A stretch of DNA of 64,000 bases from JALNXF01 sp964555845 (GCA_964555845.1 CAZKUA010000001.1:62001-126000), one strand, 5' to 3'; positions 23,961 to 33,133 are shown, counted from the first letter of the stretch. Numbers and translations are program-made. The notes: generated from the letters alone by a model not told the origin.

Positions 23961-24227
23961 TTACCCCACCATAATCCTCACCATCTTCACCTCATCCCCT
24001 GCCCCACTAATTATTTCTATTTTAGCTTTTGGAATATTCAACTGCTCTCACAAATACCTTATTAACTCAAGATTTGCTTTTCATTTTTCTGGGATTGCTT
24101 TAAGCCTTATTTTGAGCGTACCATCTTCCATAATTTGAAAGAATTCGGTCTTTTGTTGGCGAGGTGTGACTTTAATTCTTAAATAAGCTTTGTTATCAAT
24201 AAACTTGACATATTCTTTTAATTGCAT
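23961..24227 (-). CDS. DUF167 / UPF0235 (YggU-like) protein
   Basis: An 88-residue protein that matches the family in length and motifs. RIKVTPRQQKTEF comes early, IRLKAIPEKGKAN in the middle and IISGAGDEVKMVRI at the end. The TGA-encoded Gly in EKGKAN is at the position that is Gly in the family. The function is unknown; the fold is a small alpha/beta protein related to YggU. It is transcribed toward the giant gene, with only three bases between the two stop codons. It is divergent from the glycosyltransferase at 24300 across 72 bases. Confidence 0.9.
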
Positions 24228-24299
24228 AAATTATCTTAAATTAAATTTAATTTATTATAGTTATTAAATTAAATAAACAATTTATTTTACAAAAAACTT

Positions 24300-25415
24300 A
24301 TGAAAATTTGAATAGATTGTAGGATGTATTCTACGCATTTTACTGGGATATGAAGATATGTATATGAGCTTGTTTCTTACCTTGAAAGTCACGATACCAA
24401 AAACGAATATGTACTATTTTTTAATGAACCTCATTTCTCAAATTATAATGTTCCGAGTGTTAGATTTAAGAAAGTTTTAATTAATGCGAAGCATTATTCA
24501 TACAAAGAACAAACTATTTTTCTCTACAAATTATATAAAGAAAAACTTGATTTAATGCATTTTACTCATTTTAATGCGCCCCTTTTCTACTTTAGACCTT
24601 CTATTGTAACAATTCATGACCTTACACTGAGCTTCTATCCAGGTAAGAAGATGACTAAACATCACCATAGATTAGCCTATAATCTAACTATTAAAAATAT
24701 CACAAAAAGAGCTGTTAAAATAATAGCTGTGTCAGCTCATACAAAAAAAGATATAATTGAAATCCTGAATGTCCCAGAAGAAAAAATAGAAGTAGTTTAT
24801 GAATGAATTAATAAATCTGATTTTTTTGAGGCAAGTGCTGATGAAATCGAGAAATTAAAGCTAAATTTCAACTTAAAAAAAGACTATATTTTCTATGTCG
24901 GAGTGCTTCGTGAACACAAAAATTTATTGAGATTAATTAAGGCCTACAGCGAACTTCTCAAAGAATGAGAGGATATAGACCTAGTAATTGCCTGAAAAGA
25001 GGATGTATATCTTGAAGTTAGAAATACTATAATTAACGAAAAACTCCAGAAAAATGTACATTTGCTTGGGTTTGTATCTGAATATGACTTAAATGTGCTA
25101 TATTCTGGGGCTCGCGCCATGATTTATCCATCTCTTTATGAAGGTTTTTGACTTCCGGTATTAGAAGCTATGGCTCACAGTGTGCCTGTTGCTTGTTCAA
25201 ATATTTCCAGTCTTCCAGAGATCGCCGGAGAAAATTGAGCCGTTTTATTTAATCCGCTTAGTATTGAGAGTATTAAGTCAGGAATTAAGGAAGTTATAAA
25301 TAATAAAACACTTAGAAAACGCCTTATAGAAAATTGATTGAAAAGAATTAATGATTTTAGTTGGGAAAAAATGTGAGAGCAAATACTTAATCTTTATAAT
25401 AAAATTGAAAAATAA
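24300..25415 (+). CDS. GT4-family glycosyltransferase
   Basis: A 371-residue GT-B glycosyltransferase. The start is MKIGIDCRMYSTHFTGIGRY with the N-terminal Gly-rich loop. The C-terminal half contains FYVGVLREHKNLLRL, and YPSLYEGFGLPVLEAMAHSV followed by PV, the E-x7-E motif region that binds the donor sugar nucleotide. It most resembles GT4 mannosyl- or rhamnosyltransferases of the WbaZ/MtfB type. The acceptor cannot be predicted. It is followed 39 bases later by a winged-helix gene on the same strand and is far from the large glycan operon, so it may serve a separate glycoconjugate. Confidence 0.9.
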
Positions 25416-25454
25416 ACATAAATTGTTATTATTAAAAAAATTTAAAAAAATAAT

Positions 25455-26060
25455 ATGAAACTTGCAAAACTTTTCGGTTCTAATTGTAGAGTAAAAATAT
25501 TAGAAAAATTCATCTTTGAGCATAAATGACAAGATAACAATGCTTGATTCTTTATTCGTGAGCTTTGTAGAAATATCGACGAGCAAATTAATTCTGTAAG
25601 AAGAGAACTTATAAATCTCGAAGACCTTAATATCCTCAGATCTAAAGAAGAAAACAAGAAAAAATTCTATTTTCTAAATACAGATTGTCATATTTTTGAT
25701 GAAATTATAGATATTTTTGTAAAGAATTTTGATGCGATTGAGGAATTAAAGAAATTCTTCAAATGAAGAAAAAAAGTAGATCTTATTGCCGTAAATGAGA
25801 GTATTCAAAATATATCAGATAGGTCAAACAATGTTGTTGATATTTTTATAATCTGAGAAATCGACAAGATAGAATTTAATAATTTCCTTGGAAGAACTTT
25901 TTTTTGAAAGAAGATAAAATATGCCGTAATGACCGATGATGATTTCAAAAACAGATTAGAATACAACGACAAACTCATCCTAAATATCCTCAACCAAAAA
26001 TGAAATATCTTTCTCAAAGATAAACTGAATATCAGAGGTAGGATTGAGGGACATAGATAA
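25455..26060 (+). CDS. Winged-helix regulator with nucleotidyltransferase-like C-terminal domain
   Basis: A 201-residue protein. The N-terminal ~85 residues form a winged helix-turn-helix: KLFGSNCRVKILEKF, then FIRELCRNIDEQINSVRREL, then a wing with EENKKKFYFL. The C-terminal half (VDIFIIGEIDKIEFNNFLG, later KIKYAVMTDDDFKNRL) resembles the nucleotidyltransferase-like domain fused to ArsR-type winged helices in many bacteria and archaea. I do not see intact catalytic GS and DxD residues, so it is probably regulatory or binding only. It follows the GT4 gene closely. The palindromic repeat block after its stop may end transcription. Confidence 0.75.
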
Positions 26061-26072
26061 AAAGAAAAAAAA

Positions 26073-26158
26073 TGTCATTCCTGCCCTTTCTGTCATTCCT
26101 GCGGAGGCAGGAATCTACAAAATATAAGGAAGATTCCTTTCTTCAAAGGAATGACAGA
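26073..26158. repeat. TGTCATTCC palindromic repeat cluster
   Basis: Three related units lie here. The first is TGTCATTCCTGCC. The second is TGTCATTCC followed by the hairpin CCTGCGGAGGCAGG and AATC. The third is the hairpin ATTCCTTTCTTCAAAGGAAT followed by GACAG, the inverted version. It behaves like a REP-type intergenic element and sits between the winged-helix gene and the convergent TIM-barrel gene, where it may also terminate transcription. Relatives occur at 28051, 29387-29590 and 29930. Confidence 0.8.
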
Positions 26159-26169
26159 TAATAATTTAT

Positions 26170-26919
26170 TTATTTAAAATATTTTTCGAAATATAATTTT
26201 GCTTCGGCTAATTTCTGGAGAACAGCGTTGTCATCTCAGGCAGATAATTCTTTTGGGTTAATTTTCATTGTAAATAATCATTTATATCCGGCTTCTTTTA
26301 ATTTAATAAGTAAACTCTCAAGAGGCATATCTCATTTTCAGAGCATTATATCTTGTTTATTTCAAGTCTTATCTCCGAGAAAAACATTTCTAATAGAATT
26401 TCAAAGGAGAGAAAAAGTTTTAAGTAAATCAATTCAGCTTGACGAGTCAACATTAGAGACTACAAGTGTAGTTTCTCCGGTAATTTTTTTGATTGTAGAT
26501 AGAGTTGCATCCTTGTATTCTGGAATAAAAAATAAAAAAGTTTTTGGCTCAGTATTCATAACATTTATACTAATATCCGGGTTTCTTGATTTTATTTTTG
26601 GGAGATAAGTCGAAAACCAAGTTGTATCTTTATCTAATCTATAAGGAGGATAAAAAGTTATACTTTTTACTCAAAGATCAGTTGCCATTTTTAAGATAAA
26701 ATCAACACTATTTTTATCCATTTTTCTCTCATAAGCGGTAATTCAAACAACTCTAATACCAAATTCTTTAATTAATTCCTTGATATAATCAGTGTTTTCA
26801 GTATCAAAATCAAGACTCGACAAATCAAGATTAATTCAATCATATCAAGACTGACTAGCTATTTTAAATATTTTGTGTAGTCAATATCATTTCAGACTAG
26901 ATGTAGAAATAAGAAGCAT
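26170..26919 (-). CDS. Xylose isomerase-like TIM-barrel protein
   Basis: A 249-residue protein. It begins MLLISTSSGNGYGLHKIFK, then GYDGINLDLSSLDFDT, ELIKEFGIRVVGIT and MATDLGVKSITFYPP, and ends with KEAGYKGLFTMKIN. This succession of short beta strands and helices matches the AP endonuclease family 2 / sugar isomerase TIM barrel. Many glycines are TGA. Metal ligands are not obvious, and the strand-3 and strand-5 Glu and His residues of true isomerases are hard to place, so activity is uncertain. It is convergent with the winged-helix gene and lies downstream of the membrane-protein pair at 26961-28015. Confidence 0.65.
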
Positions 26920-26960
26920 ATTTTTAAGTTAAAATTAATTTATAGAGAAATTATAACACA

Positions 26961-27665
26961 TTAAATATCTTTTGTAAAATTTTTTCTCTTATTTAGTATA
27001 AATGATGCCAAAATAGAAAATAAGATCAAAATTCAAGAAAAAACTAGATATTTTGTGTCTATTTTGATGTGAGATAAATCAAATTTATCAATATTTTTTA
27101 CTCAATTTCAAGCAAAAAGTAATATAAGAATTCCTGGAATTGTTCCAAAAAATGTTGCCCAAAAATAAGATTTAAAGTTTATATTTAAAAATCAAGATAA
27201 GTAATTAACCGCATCAAATGGCAAAAACAATAATCTTGAAATAAAAATAGAATTAAAAGTATTTTTCTTTAATTTTTCCTTCATTGGAGCTAATTTATTA
27301 ATTACAGTCCAACTCATAATTGATTTTCACAAAAATTTTCATAAAAAATATCATAAAACTGCTGACAAATTCTCTCAAATTGCTGTATATAAAAAAGCTG
27401 GAATAAATCAAAATAAAGATGGTGACAGGACTACCAAAAATGATGCAGGAATAAAAATAATAGTTCTAAGTAAATAAATTCAAATATAGAAAATTCATCA
27501 AAAAACAATATCTTTTTTTAGGTTAAAATAAATACTTTTTGCTATATCTTCATTTGATAAATTATGAGAAATTCTGTAATAAATATAAACTCACAAAATT
27601 ATTAACCAAAAAAATGCGGTTAAAATTTGGAATAAATGTTTTTTATAAAAATTAGGCTCGCTCAT
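26961..27665 (-). CDS. TVP38/TMEM64-family (DedA-like) membrane protein
   Basis: A 234-residue integral membrane protein with about six helices. The VTT/SNARE-associated domain signature is visible: FIPASFLVVLSPSLFGF, then ENLSAVLGYFLGKFLG, and FLPFDAVNYLSGFL. In the DedA/TVP38 superfamily such proteins are linked to lipid carrier or phospholipid flipping and membrane homeostasis. TGA encodes several of the conserved glycines of the re-entrant loop. The 115-residue membrane gene ends 2 bases before its start, so the two are cotranslated. Confidence 0.88.
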
Positions 27666-27667
27666 TT

Positions 27668-28015
27668 TTATTTTTTAAGTGTTTTTAAAATAGAGTCGAT
27701 CTGTTCAGGACTTACATTAGTTCAAGAATTTGGATTCATTTTTCCAATATTTTCTTTTAAGACTTCACCTATAATTGGATTAACAATTGAAACAATTGTA
27801 GAACTAAATGAACTTGTAATTTTGGCTTTAAGTTCTGGATTTTTATTCTGTACAAAGATTTGGTATCAAGTAAAAAGAGCATAAATTATAGCAAGACGAA
27901 AAATCCAACTAAAAATTGATGAAATTAAATTCATTCTGTGTTGTTTTTTTAAAATTGTGTACATTTTATCAATCTTGTCCTGAGTGCTTAGAAATTCTTC
28001 ATCATTATTAAACAT
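27668..28015 (-). CDS. Small single-pass membrane protein
   Basis: A 115-residue protein. An acidic and basic N-terminal helix (DEEFLSTQDKIDKMYTILKK) is followed by a hydrophobic segment (LISSIFSGIFRLAIIYALF), then a polar tail of about 55 residues ending DSILKTLKK. The family is not recognisable. The tail contains two glycines and a proline-rich turn near PNSGTNVSPEQ. It sits immediately before the TVP38-like gene, overlapping in function at most by operon. A palindromic repeat lies about 35 bases upstream of its start. Confidence 0.65.
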
Positions 28016-28050
28016 AAATTAGAAATTTAAGAAATAAGTTTAATCTATTG

Positions 28051-28079
28051 TAGATTCCCGCCTTCGCGGGAATGACAGA
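28051..28079. repeat. Palindromic TGTCATTCC-type repeat
   Basis: AGATTCCCGCC, TTCG-like loop and GGCGGGAAT-type arms are seen as ATTCCCGCCTTCGCGGGAAT followed by GACAG. It is a single-hairpin member of the family at 26073 and lies between the end of sufS and the start of the small membrane protein gene, a likely site for transcript end or processing. Confidence 0.8.
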
Positions 28080-28113
28080 AACTAGAATATAAATTAAGTA
28101 TATGCGATTTTTT

Positions 28114-29322
28114 TTAAATCAAAATCTTTTTCTCTAATACCTCAAAAAATCTATCAATATCTTCTAAATCATTATAAAAATAAAGACTCACCCTAAAGGT
28201 TGTTTTAAGTCAGCAATTCTCCATTAAAGGTTCCGTACAGTGATGTCCAGCTCGAACGCAAATTTTATTTTCAGCCATTATATCCGCAATATCACTAGAG
28301 TTCATTCAGGCAATATGAAACATAAAAACTCAAATTCTATCCTCTAATTTTCTGCTTCAAATAAGTTCTATTTTTCATTTAAATTGCTCTAATTTTTCTA
28401 GAAAATATTTTACTAATTCTTTTTCTTTTTTTTCGATAGCTTCATATCATCAGATTTTTTCGATATATTCCAAAGCCCTAAGTAAGCTCACTGCTCCAGT
28501 GATATTTGGAGTCCCGGGTTCGAATCTGAAAGGAAGTCCAGCGGGTGAAAATTCTTCTTTTTTTACCCAATTTATAGATCCCCCACCTCACCAAGCTGGA
28601 GTGAGTTTTTTTAATAATTCTTTTTTTCAATAAAGTACACCAAGTCCAGTATCGGCCATAACTTTATGAGCTGTAAATACCAAAAAATCACAATTAATTT
28701 TTGCAACATCAACCTTAAAATGAGGAATTGCCTGACTAGCATCCACTATGAAAATTACATCATTTTTCTTAATAATCTCGCTAGCTCATTTTAAATCAAA
28801 AATAACTCCAGTAACATTTGAAACATAAGTCAAAGAAGCTACTTTTACGCTACTATCTAATTTGTTTTTTAAATCATCTAAATCCAGGCTATAGTCTTCA
28901 TCCACATTTACAAAATCAACTTCAATTCATATTTCCTCCTTTAGAATTAGCCAAGGCACGATATTAGCATGATGTTCTACAATTGAAAGTAAAACTTTAT
29001 CTCATTTTTTGAGCCATCAGGATTTTTTAAAACTCGAAGTAAGCAGATTAAAAGCATAAGTCGAATTGTAAGTATAATTGATTTCTTGCCAACTAGGAGT
29101 CCCTATAAATTCCGCAACTTTCCTCTTAGAGTTCTCATAAAGTTCCTCTGATTTCTCTGATAAATTATAGGCTCCACGATGAATGTTTGCATAATCATGC
29201 TCTAAAAAATGTTTTATTCCGTCAATTACATAACCTGGTTTTTGAGCACTTGCTGCACTATCCAAGTACACAAGCCCTGGATTATTCTCAAATATCGGAA
29301 AATCTAATTTGTAATTTTTCAT
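28114..29322 (-). CDS. sufS: Cysteine desulfurase SufS
   Basis: A 402-residue class V aminotransferase-fold enzyme. It starts with KLDFPIFENNPGLVYLDSAA, has EHHANIVPW, the PLP-binding lysine in FTAHKVMADTGLGVLYG and the active-site cysteine in VRAGHHCTEPLM. It removes sulfur from cysteine and passes it to the SUF scaffold. I chose the ATG at 29322 (MKNYKLDFP). An earlier in-frame ATG at 29361 would add 13 residues that do not resemble the family. It belongs to the SUF group but is separated from sufD by 666 bases of repeats and a GIY-YIG gene. No sufE or sufU is in the window. Confidence 0.94.
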
Positions 29323-29386
29323 AAAAAATTGGTTAAGTTTATACTTTGTCATTCTAAACATTATCCTTTATAATTTAAAGCTTCCC

Positions 29387-29590
29387 TGTCATTCCGCCGA
29401 TAGGTGGAATCCCTTAAACTTAAGATTTAGTACTTTCTGGAATTTATTTGCAAATATTTGCTCTCTAAAGGGATTCTCGCTTCGCAAGAATGACAAACTC
29501 TCTTTTTGTCATTCCACTTTGTTTTTGATTCCGCTTTGTTTTTATCATTCCGCTTTGTTTTTGTCATTCCGCCGATAGGCGGAATCCCTT
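29387..29590. repeat. Cluster of TGTCATTCC palindromes and a short tandem repeat
   Basis: Two nearly identical hairpin units, TGTCATTCCGCCGATAGG then TGGAATCCC or CGGAATCCCTTAAACT, flank the block at 29387-29416 and 29563-29594. Between them lie an inverted unit GGGATTCTCGCTTCGCAAGA (29470-29489, followed by ATGACAA) and, at 29503-29570, about three copies of an imperfect 18-19-base unit ATTCCGCTTTGTTTTT. The stretch separates sufS from the GIY-YIG gene. No coding frame is supported here. Confidence 0.8.
29450..29496 (+). repeat. Left direct repeat flanking the GIY-YIG gene
   Basis: A 47-base unit running from GCAAATATTTGCT to AGAATGACAA. The second copy at 29930-29976 is in the same orientation and differs at four adjacent positions only. 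The GIY-YIG gene lies between the two copies. Confidence 0.85.
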
Positions 29591-29608
29591 AAACTCGAAT
29601 TTTAACAA

Positions 29609-29905
29609 TTAATTCCAATTCTTAGACAAATCCATCCAATTTGGATTTATATTTTTAATTAATTCTTCTTTTTCTTTTCTTGTTAAGTGCTTGATTTGTT
29701 TCTCTCTTTTAATTACTCAATTAACATCATTTGATTCCTCATAATATACTAATTTATTACAATTATATTTCTTTGTAAATCATTTTATAATTCATAATTT
29801 ATGTTCAGAAATTCTTCTCTCTAGATTATTTGTCATTCATGTATACAAAGTTCAAGTATTACTCGCCATTATATAAACATAAAAACTATTATTTTTATAA
29901 GTCAT
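29609..29905 (-). CDS. GIY-YIG single-domain endonuclease (UPF0213/YhbQ-like)
   Basis: A 98-residue protein. The GIY-YIG motif appears as FYVYIMASNTGTLYTGMTNN, the catalytic arginine as NLERRISEHK, and the later conserved part as YYEESNDVNGVIKREKQIK followed by HLTRKEKEELI. Three of the motif glycines are TGA. Single-domain GIY-YIG proteins are nicking or structure-specific nucleases, and some are carried by mobile elements. It sits inside the SUF gene group, between sufD and sufS, and is bracketed by direct repeats (29450 and 29930) and further palindromes. This location suggests a mobile or repeat-associated nuclease, but that role is inference. Confidence 0.9.
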
Positions 29906-29929
29906 AAAATTAAATTAATTTATACACTT

Positions 29930-29976
29930 GCAAATATTTGCTACAAAAAGGGATTCTCGCTTCGCAAGAATGACAA
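29930..29976 (+). repeat. Right direct repeat flanking the GIY-YIG gene
   Basis: The same 47-base unit as at 29450, including the hairpin TTCTCGCTTCGCAAGAA and the ATGACAA end. It ends 12 bases before the sufD stop codon. Confidence 0.85.
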
Positions 29977-29988
29977 GAGACAAACTAA

Positions 29989-30591
29989 TTACTTAATAAA
30001 TCCCTCAAACCTCTCCATAATCTCGCTTTCTATTTCTTTGTTTTTATCTTCAAATGAGTCTAGTAATGCTTGGATTTTTCATTTAAGTAAAATAAATTTT
30101 GAGTTGTCTTCACTAAGTCATCTTGAGCTTAAATAAAACAAATCCTCTTCTTTAATTTTTACAGCTTTCAGGCTATGATTAGCTCGCGCTTTGTCGAGTT
30201 TTATATTTAATCTCGGAACTCCTGAGATTTTCGCATTTTCTCACAAAAATATATTTTCAATGTGAAGTTCTCATTTACTTCCGGCTCATTTTTTCTCAAT
30301 CTCTAATTCACTCACTATATCCACTTCCCCATTTTTTGCAAAATTAAGAATATTTGTTTTATTTATTTCATTTTGTCCATTTATATAATTTTTGATATTT
30401 AACTTAATTTTGGAATTATCACACATTATCAATACAACAATTCTTACCGAAGAATCCCCCAAAATCTGCGAAAAATCAAGATTATATTCTCCAGATTTAT
30501 CAATTAAAATCAAAAATTCTCTCAATTCATTTGAATTAATTTTCTCTGAAATATTGCAATTTGTTTTAAAAATTATTTTTTTATTTGACAT
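29989..30591 (-). CDS. sufD: Short SufD-like scaffold protein
   Basis: A 200-residue protein from the SufB/SufD beta-helix family. It has repeating short strands, a helical C-terminal part with ANHSLKAVKIKEEDLFYLSS and RGLSEDNSKFILLKG, which is the conserved end of SufD/SufB proteins. SufD normally has about 400 residues and forms a SufBC2D complex; this one lacks most of the N-terminal half and part of the helix. It still retains the C-terminal SufC-contacting region. It is in the right place for sufD, downstream of sufB, although 392 bases and an opposite cassette intervene. The start ATG overlaps a TTGACA element used, if at all, by that cassette. Confidence 0.8.
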
Positions 30592-30612
30592 AATATATTT
30601 TTTATATATAAA
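30585..30612 (+). promoter_or_regulatory. Candidate promoter of the TGA-terminated cassette
   Basis: TTGACA (a full -35 match) and TATAAA are spaced by 16 bases, about 75 bases upstream of the ATG at 30687. The -35 lies over the first codons of sufD on the other strand. A full -35 consensus is uncommon in this window. Confidence 0.4.
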
Positions 30613-30686
30613 GTAATTAGTTTTTATTCAAAAACTATTCCGAAATTCAATTTTGTGGTAAAAACACAACATAAGGGAGATACATC

Positions 30687-30941
30687 ATGGAGGCAATTAT
30701 TGGTGCAATTTTTGTAACGGTCATACTTCTGCTCATAGGATATTTCCTTGGGAAAAATAATGGAGTAGACGATACAAAGCAAGAATTTAAGCAATGTGTT
30801 GTAAAAAGACTCGGTCATGTCCCAGTTAATAAAATGGAGACAGCAACGGTCTACGTTAAGTTCGACAAATACGGAAATGTGGAAGAATATTCATTTGATC
30901 CACCTGTCGTTCCGACACCGGAAACTCCTCCGCAATCATGA
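30687..30941 (+). CDS. Small membrane protein read only with a standard-code TGA stop
   Basis: An 84-residue ORF: MEAIIGAIFVTVILLLIGYF, a single membrane helix, then GKNNGVDDTKQEFKQ, a beta-like part ATVYVKFDKYGN and a Pro-rich tail. It has an AAGGGAGA Shine-Dalgarno seven bases before the ATG, uncommon here. All six glycines use GGN codons and no internal TGA occurs. By my count GC is about 40 percent, higher than its neighbours. The frame ends in TGA and is followed 18 bases later by a hairpin. If TGA is read as Gly, the frame would continue 57 more codons into the antisense of sufB to a TAG at 31113. It looks like DNA from a standard-code organism, or a misassembly. I do not recognise the protein. 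Confidence 0.6.
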   Translation: MEAIIGAIFVTVILLLIGYFLGKNNGVDDTKQEFKQCVVKRLGHVPVNKMETATVYVKFDKYGNVEEYSFDPPVVPTPETPPQS

Positions 30942-30958
30942 TTTTCTCTCTATACCTT

Positions 30959-30983
30959 AAGCTCTTCTTCGGAAGGGCTTTTG
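30959..30983 (+). terminator. Hairpin with TTCG loop after the TGA-terminated ORF
   Basis: AAGCTCTTC and GAAGGGCTT form a 9-bp stem (one T-G pair) capped by a TTCG tetraloop. The stem's final TT and the next two bases give a short T-run. It ends directly at the sufB stop codon, so it could also mark the end of leftward transcripts from sufB. Confidence 0.6.
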
Positions 30984-32345
30984 CTATATTTGCTCCGAGA
31001 TGAGTATATTCATTTCGCTCGCATATTCAAGTGGGAGATTGTTTGTGACTGGACTTATAAATCAATTTACGAGCATTTGCTGGGCTTGGTGGCGGTCTAT
31101 TCCGCGGGATTGTAGGTAGAATAAAAATTCTTCGTTGATTTTTCCGGCTGATGCTTCGTGACTTACTGTGCTTGTACTATTTCATATTTTTATTACTGGA
31201 ATTGCGTCAGATACTGAAATACTATCAAGAATTAATCAATCACACTCTATCGACGCCACTGAATTAGTGGCACTTTGTTTAATATCTAGAAGTCATCTGT
31301 AAGTTGAAATTCATCATCATTTTGAGAGAGATTTTGAAATAACACGAGAAGTTGTGTTTTTACCTATATGAATTACTTTTGCTCCGGCATCAATTATTTG
31401 CCCAGCGTTCGCGAAGGCTATTCAAATATGGTTTGCGCTCGATCATTCTCAACTTAATACAGAGCATGGATAAAGCATAGTAATTCCGGCTCCGAGATTT
31501 CATCCAACCCAATCGATATGTCATCACTGTGCTACTATCGCGCGTTTTGTATTGAGATTGTAAGTATTTAGACTCCAATTTTCTACACTACTGTAACGGA
31601 AATTTGCATTTTTACCGACAAAAACCTCGACACATCAGGCATGAAGTGTAGCACTCTCATATTTTGGTGCACTACATCACTCGATATAATGAGCCTCGGC
31701 TTCATCTTCTATTACAATTATTGTATGTTCAAATTGTCATCCATTTCGCACATTCATACGAAAATATGATTGAAGTGGCTCATTGAGTTTTACTCACTTT
31801 GGTACATATAAAAAAGTCCCTCAATTCCAAAAAGCTGCGTGTAGTGCCATAAATTTATGATCAGCCATACTAATTACTTTATTGAAATATTTCTGAATCA
31901 AATCTGGATATTTCGCGACTGCGCTGTTCATATCCTCAAATATTACTCACAATTTTTTGTATTCTTCCTTAGTCGAATGATATACAACCCTACTATCAAA
32001 TTGAGCCCCAACACCTGCTAAATATTCTCTTTCTGCCTCTGGAATCCCAAGTTTATCAAAGGTTTTCTTGATTTCATCTGGGACTTCATCCCAATTTTTT
32101 GTGTTTGAAATATCCTCTGCTTCAGCATAATAACTAATTTTATCTAAATCAAGTGAGCTCAAATCTGGTCACCACTTTGGATATGGCATTTTTTGAAATA
32201 AAATAAATGCCCTAAGGCGAATTTCTAGCATCCAATCGGGTTCTCAATTATCTGCTGATATTTTTCTCACACTCTCCTCACTTAATCATCCCAAAATCTG
32301 AGAATATTTGATATCTTGCGGAATGTTAAGATTTATATTTGACAT
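30984..32345 (-). CDS. sufB: SufB, Fe-S cluster scaffold
   Basis: A 453-residue protein, close to the normal ~470 residues. Conserved features include GIPEAEREYLAGVGAQFDS with VVYH, PKGVKLNEPLQSYFRMN, HYIEGCSAPKYESATLHAG and the C-terminal STVSHEASAGKINEEFLFYL with QSRG. The CSAP cysteine and the later ECGG-type cysteine segment are retained. SufB accepts sulfur from SufS and assembles the cluster with SufC and SufD. The gene starts 3 bases after sufC ends. Downstream the natural order to sufD is broken by a hairpin and a cassette on the other strand. The C-terminus ends ASEMNILISEQI before TAG. Confidence 0.95.
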
Positions 32346-32348
32346 TAA

Positions 32349-33131
32349 TTAGACGCATTTATCTTTTAAATTACAGGTTTCTTCGATCCTACAATATCAG
32401 CAGTATCACTCTTTTTGAATTTTGTGAGCTAATTTTATTCATCATTTATCAACTAATTTTCAATTTTCCAGCACAAAAACTCAATCTACATTAATAAATT
32501 CTAAAAGTCCAAAATTATGTGTGATAAAAATTAAAGAATTTTGTTCATTTTTGAGCTTTCCAAGTTCACCAGCTACAATTTTGAATGCATCTATGTCAAG
32601 ACCCGAATCTATTTCATCAAGTATTATATATTTAGGATTAAGAATTTTTATTTGAAGAAGTTCAATTTTTCTTTTTTCTCATCCACTAAATCCGACATTT
32701 AAATCTCTTTCTAAAAAATTCTTTGAAATATTTAGCTCTGATAAATTTTTCTCAATTAATCTAGTAAATAAAAATTGGCTTATTGGCTTAGAATCTGAAT
32801 TATTATAAGCCATAAAATTATTGTAAATAATTCGCAAATATTCTCATAAATTAACTCCGGGAATTTCTGGAGTATTTTGAAAAGAGAGAAAAATTCCGAG
32901 TTTATTTCTCTCATCTGGAGTTAAATTATTCAGACTTTTTCAGTCTAAAATTATTTCTCAAGAAATTATTTTATACTTTGGATGTCCAGCCAGAGTGAAA
33001 GCAAGACTCGATTTGCCAGAGCCATTTTTACCAAGTAAGAAATAAGTCTTCCCTATTTCAAAATCTAGAGTTAAATTCTCTAAAATCTTCTTATTTTCAA
33101 CTTCTACTCCTAAATTATTTATTTGTAACAT
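32349..33131 (-). CDS. sufC: SufC ATPase with a cysteine-rich C-terminal tail
   Basis: A 260-residue ABC-type ATPase. Walker A is GKNGSGKSS, the Q-loop FLSFQNTPEIPGV carries the SufC-type PEIPGV, the signature is SGGEKRKIELLQ and the Walker B YIILDEIDSGLDID. SufC powers conformational change in SufBCD. The usual SufC ends about 15 residues after a GYDWI-like end; here the chain ends with a tail that has four cysteines, in GYCGYCRIEETCNLKDKC. The tail is not in classical SufC and may bind a metal or cluster. Its start lies 3 bases from a perfect 30-base palindrome. Spacing to sufB is 3 bases. Confidence 0.93.
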
Positions 33132-33133
33132 AA

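Noticed and set aside
23827..24138. 103-codon ORF on the + strand overlapping the end of the 1277-residue protein
   Set aside because: It covers the DUF167 gene in antisense; DUF167 has family motifs.
29503..29570. Possible CRISPR array
   Set aside because: The units are only 18-19 bases, directly adjacent, without spacers, and no cas gene is present.
30624..30818. 64-codon minus-strand ORF opposite the TGA-terminated gene
   Set aside because: No ribosome binding site or motif, and the plus-strand ORF has both a Shine-Dalgarno and a terminator-like hairpin.
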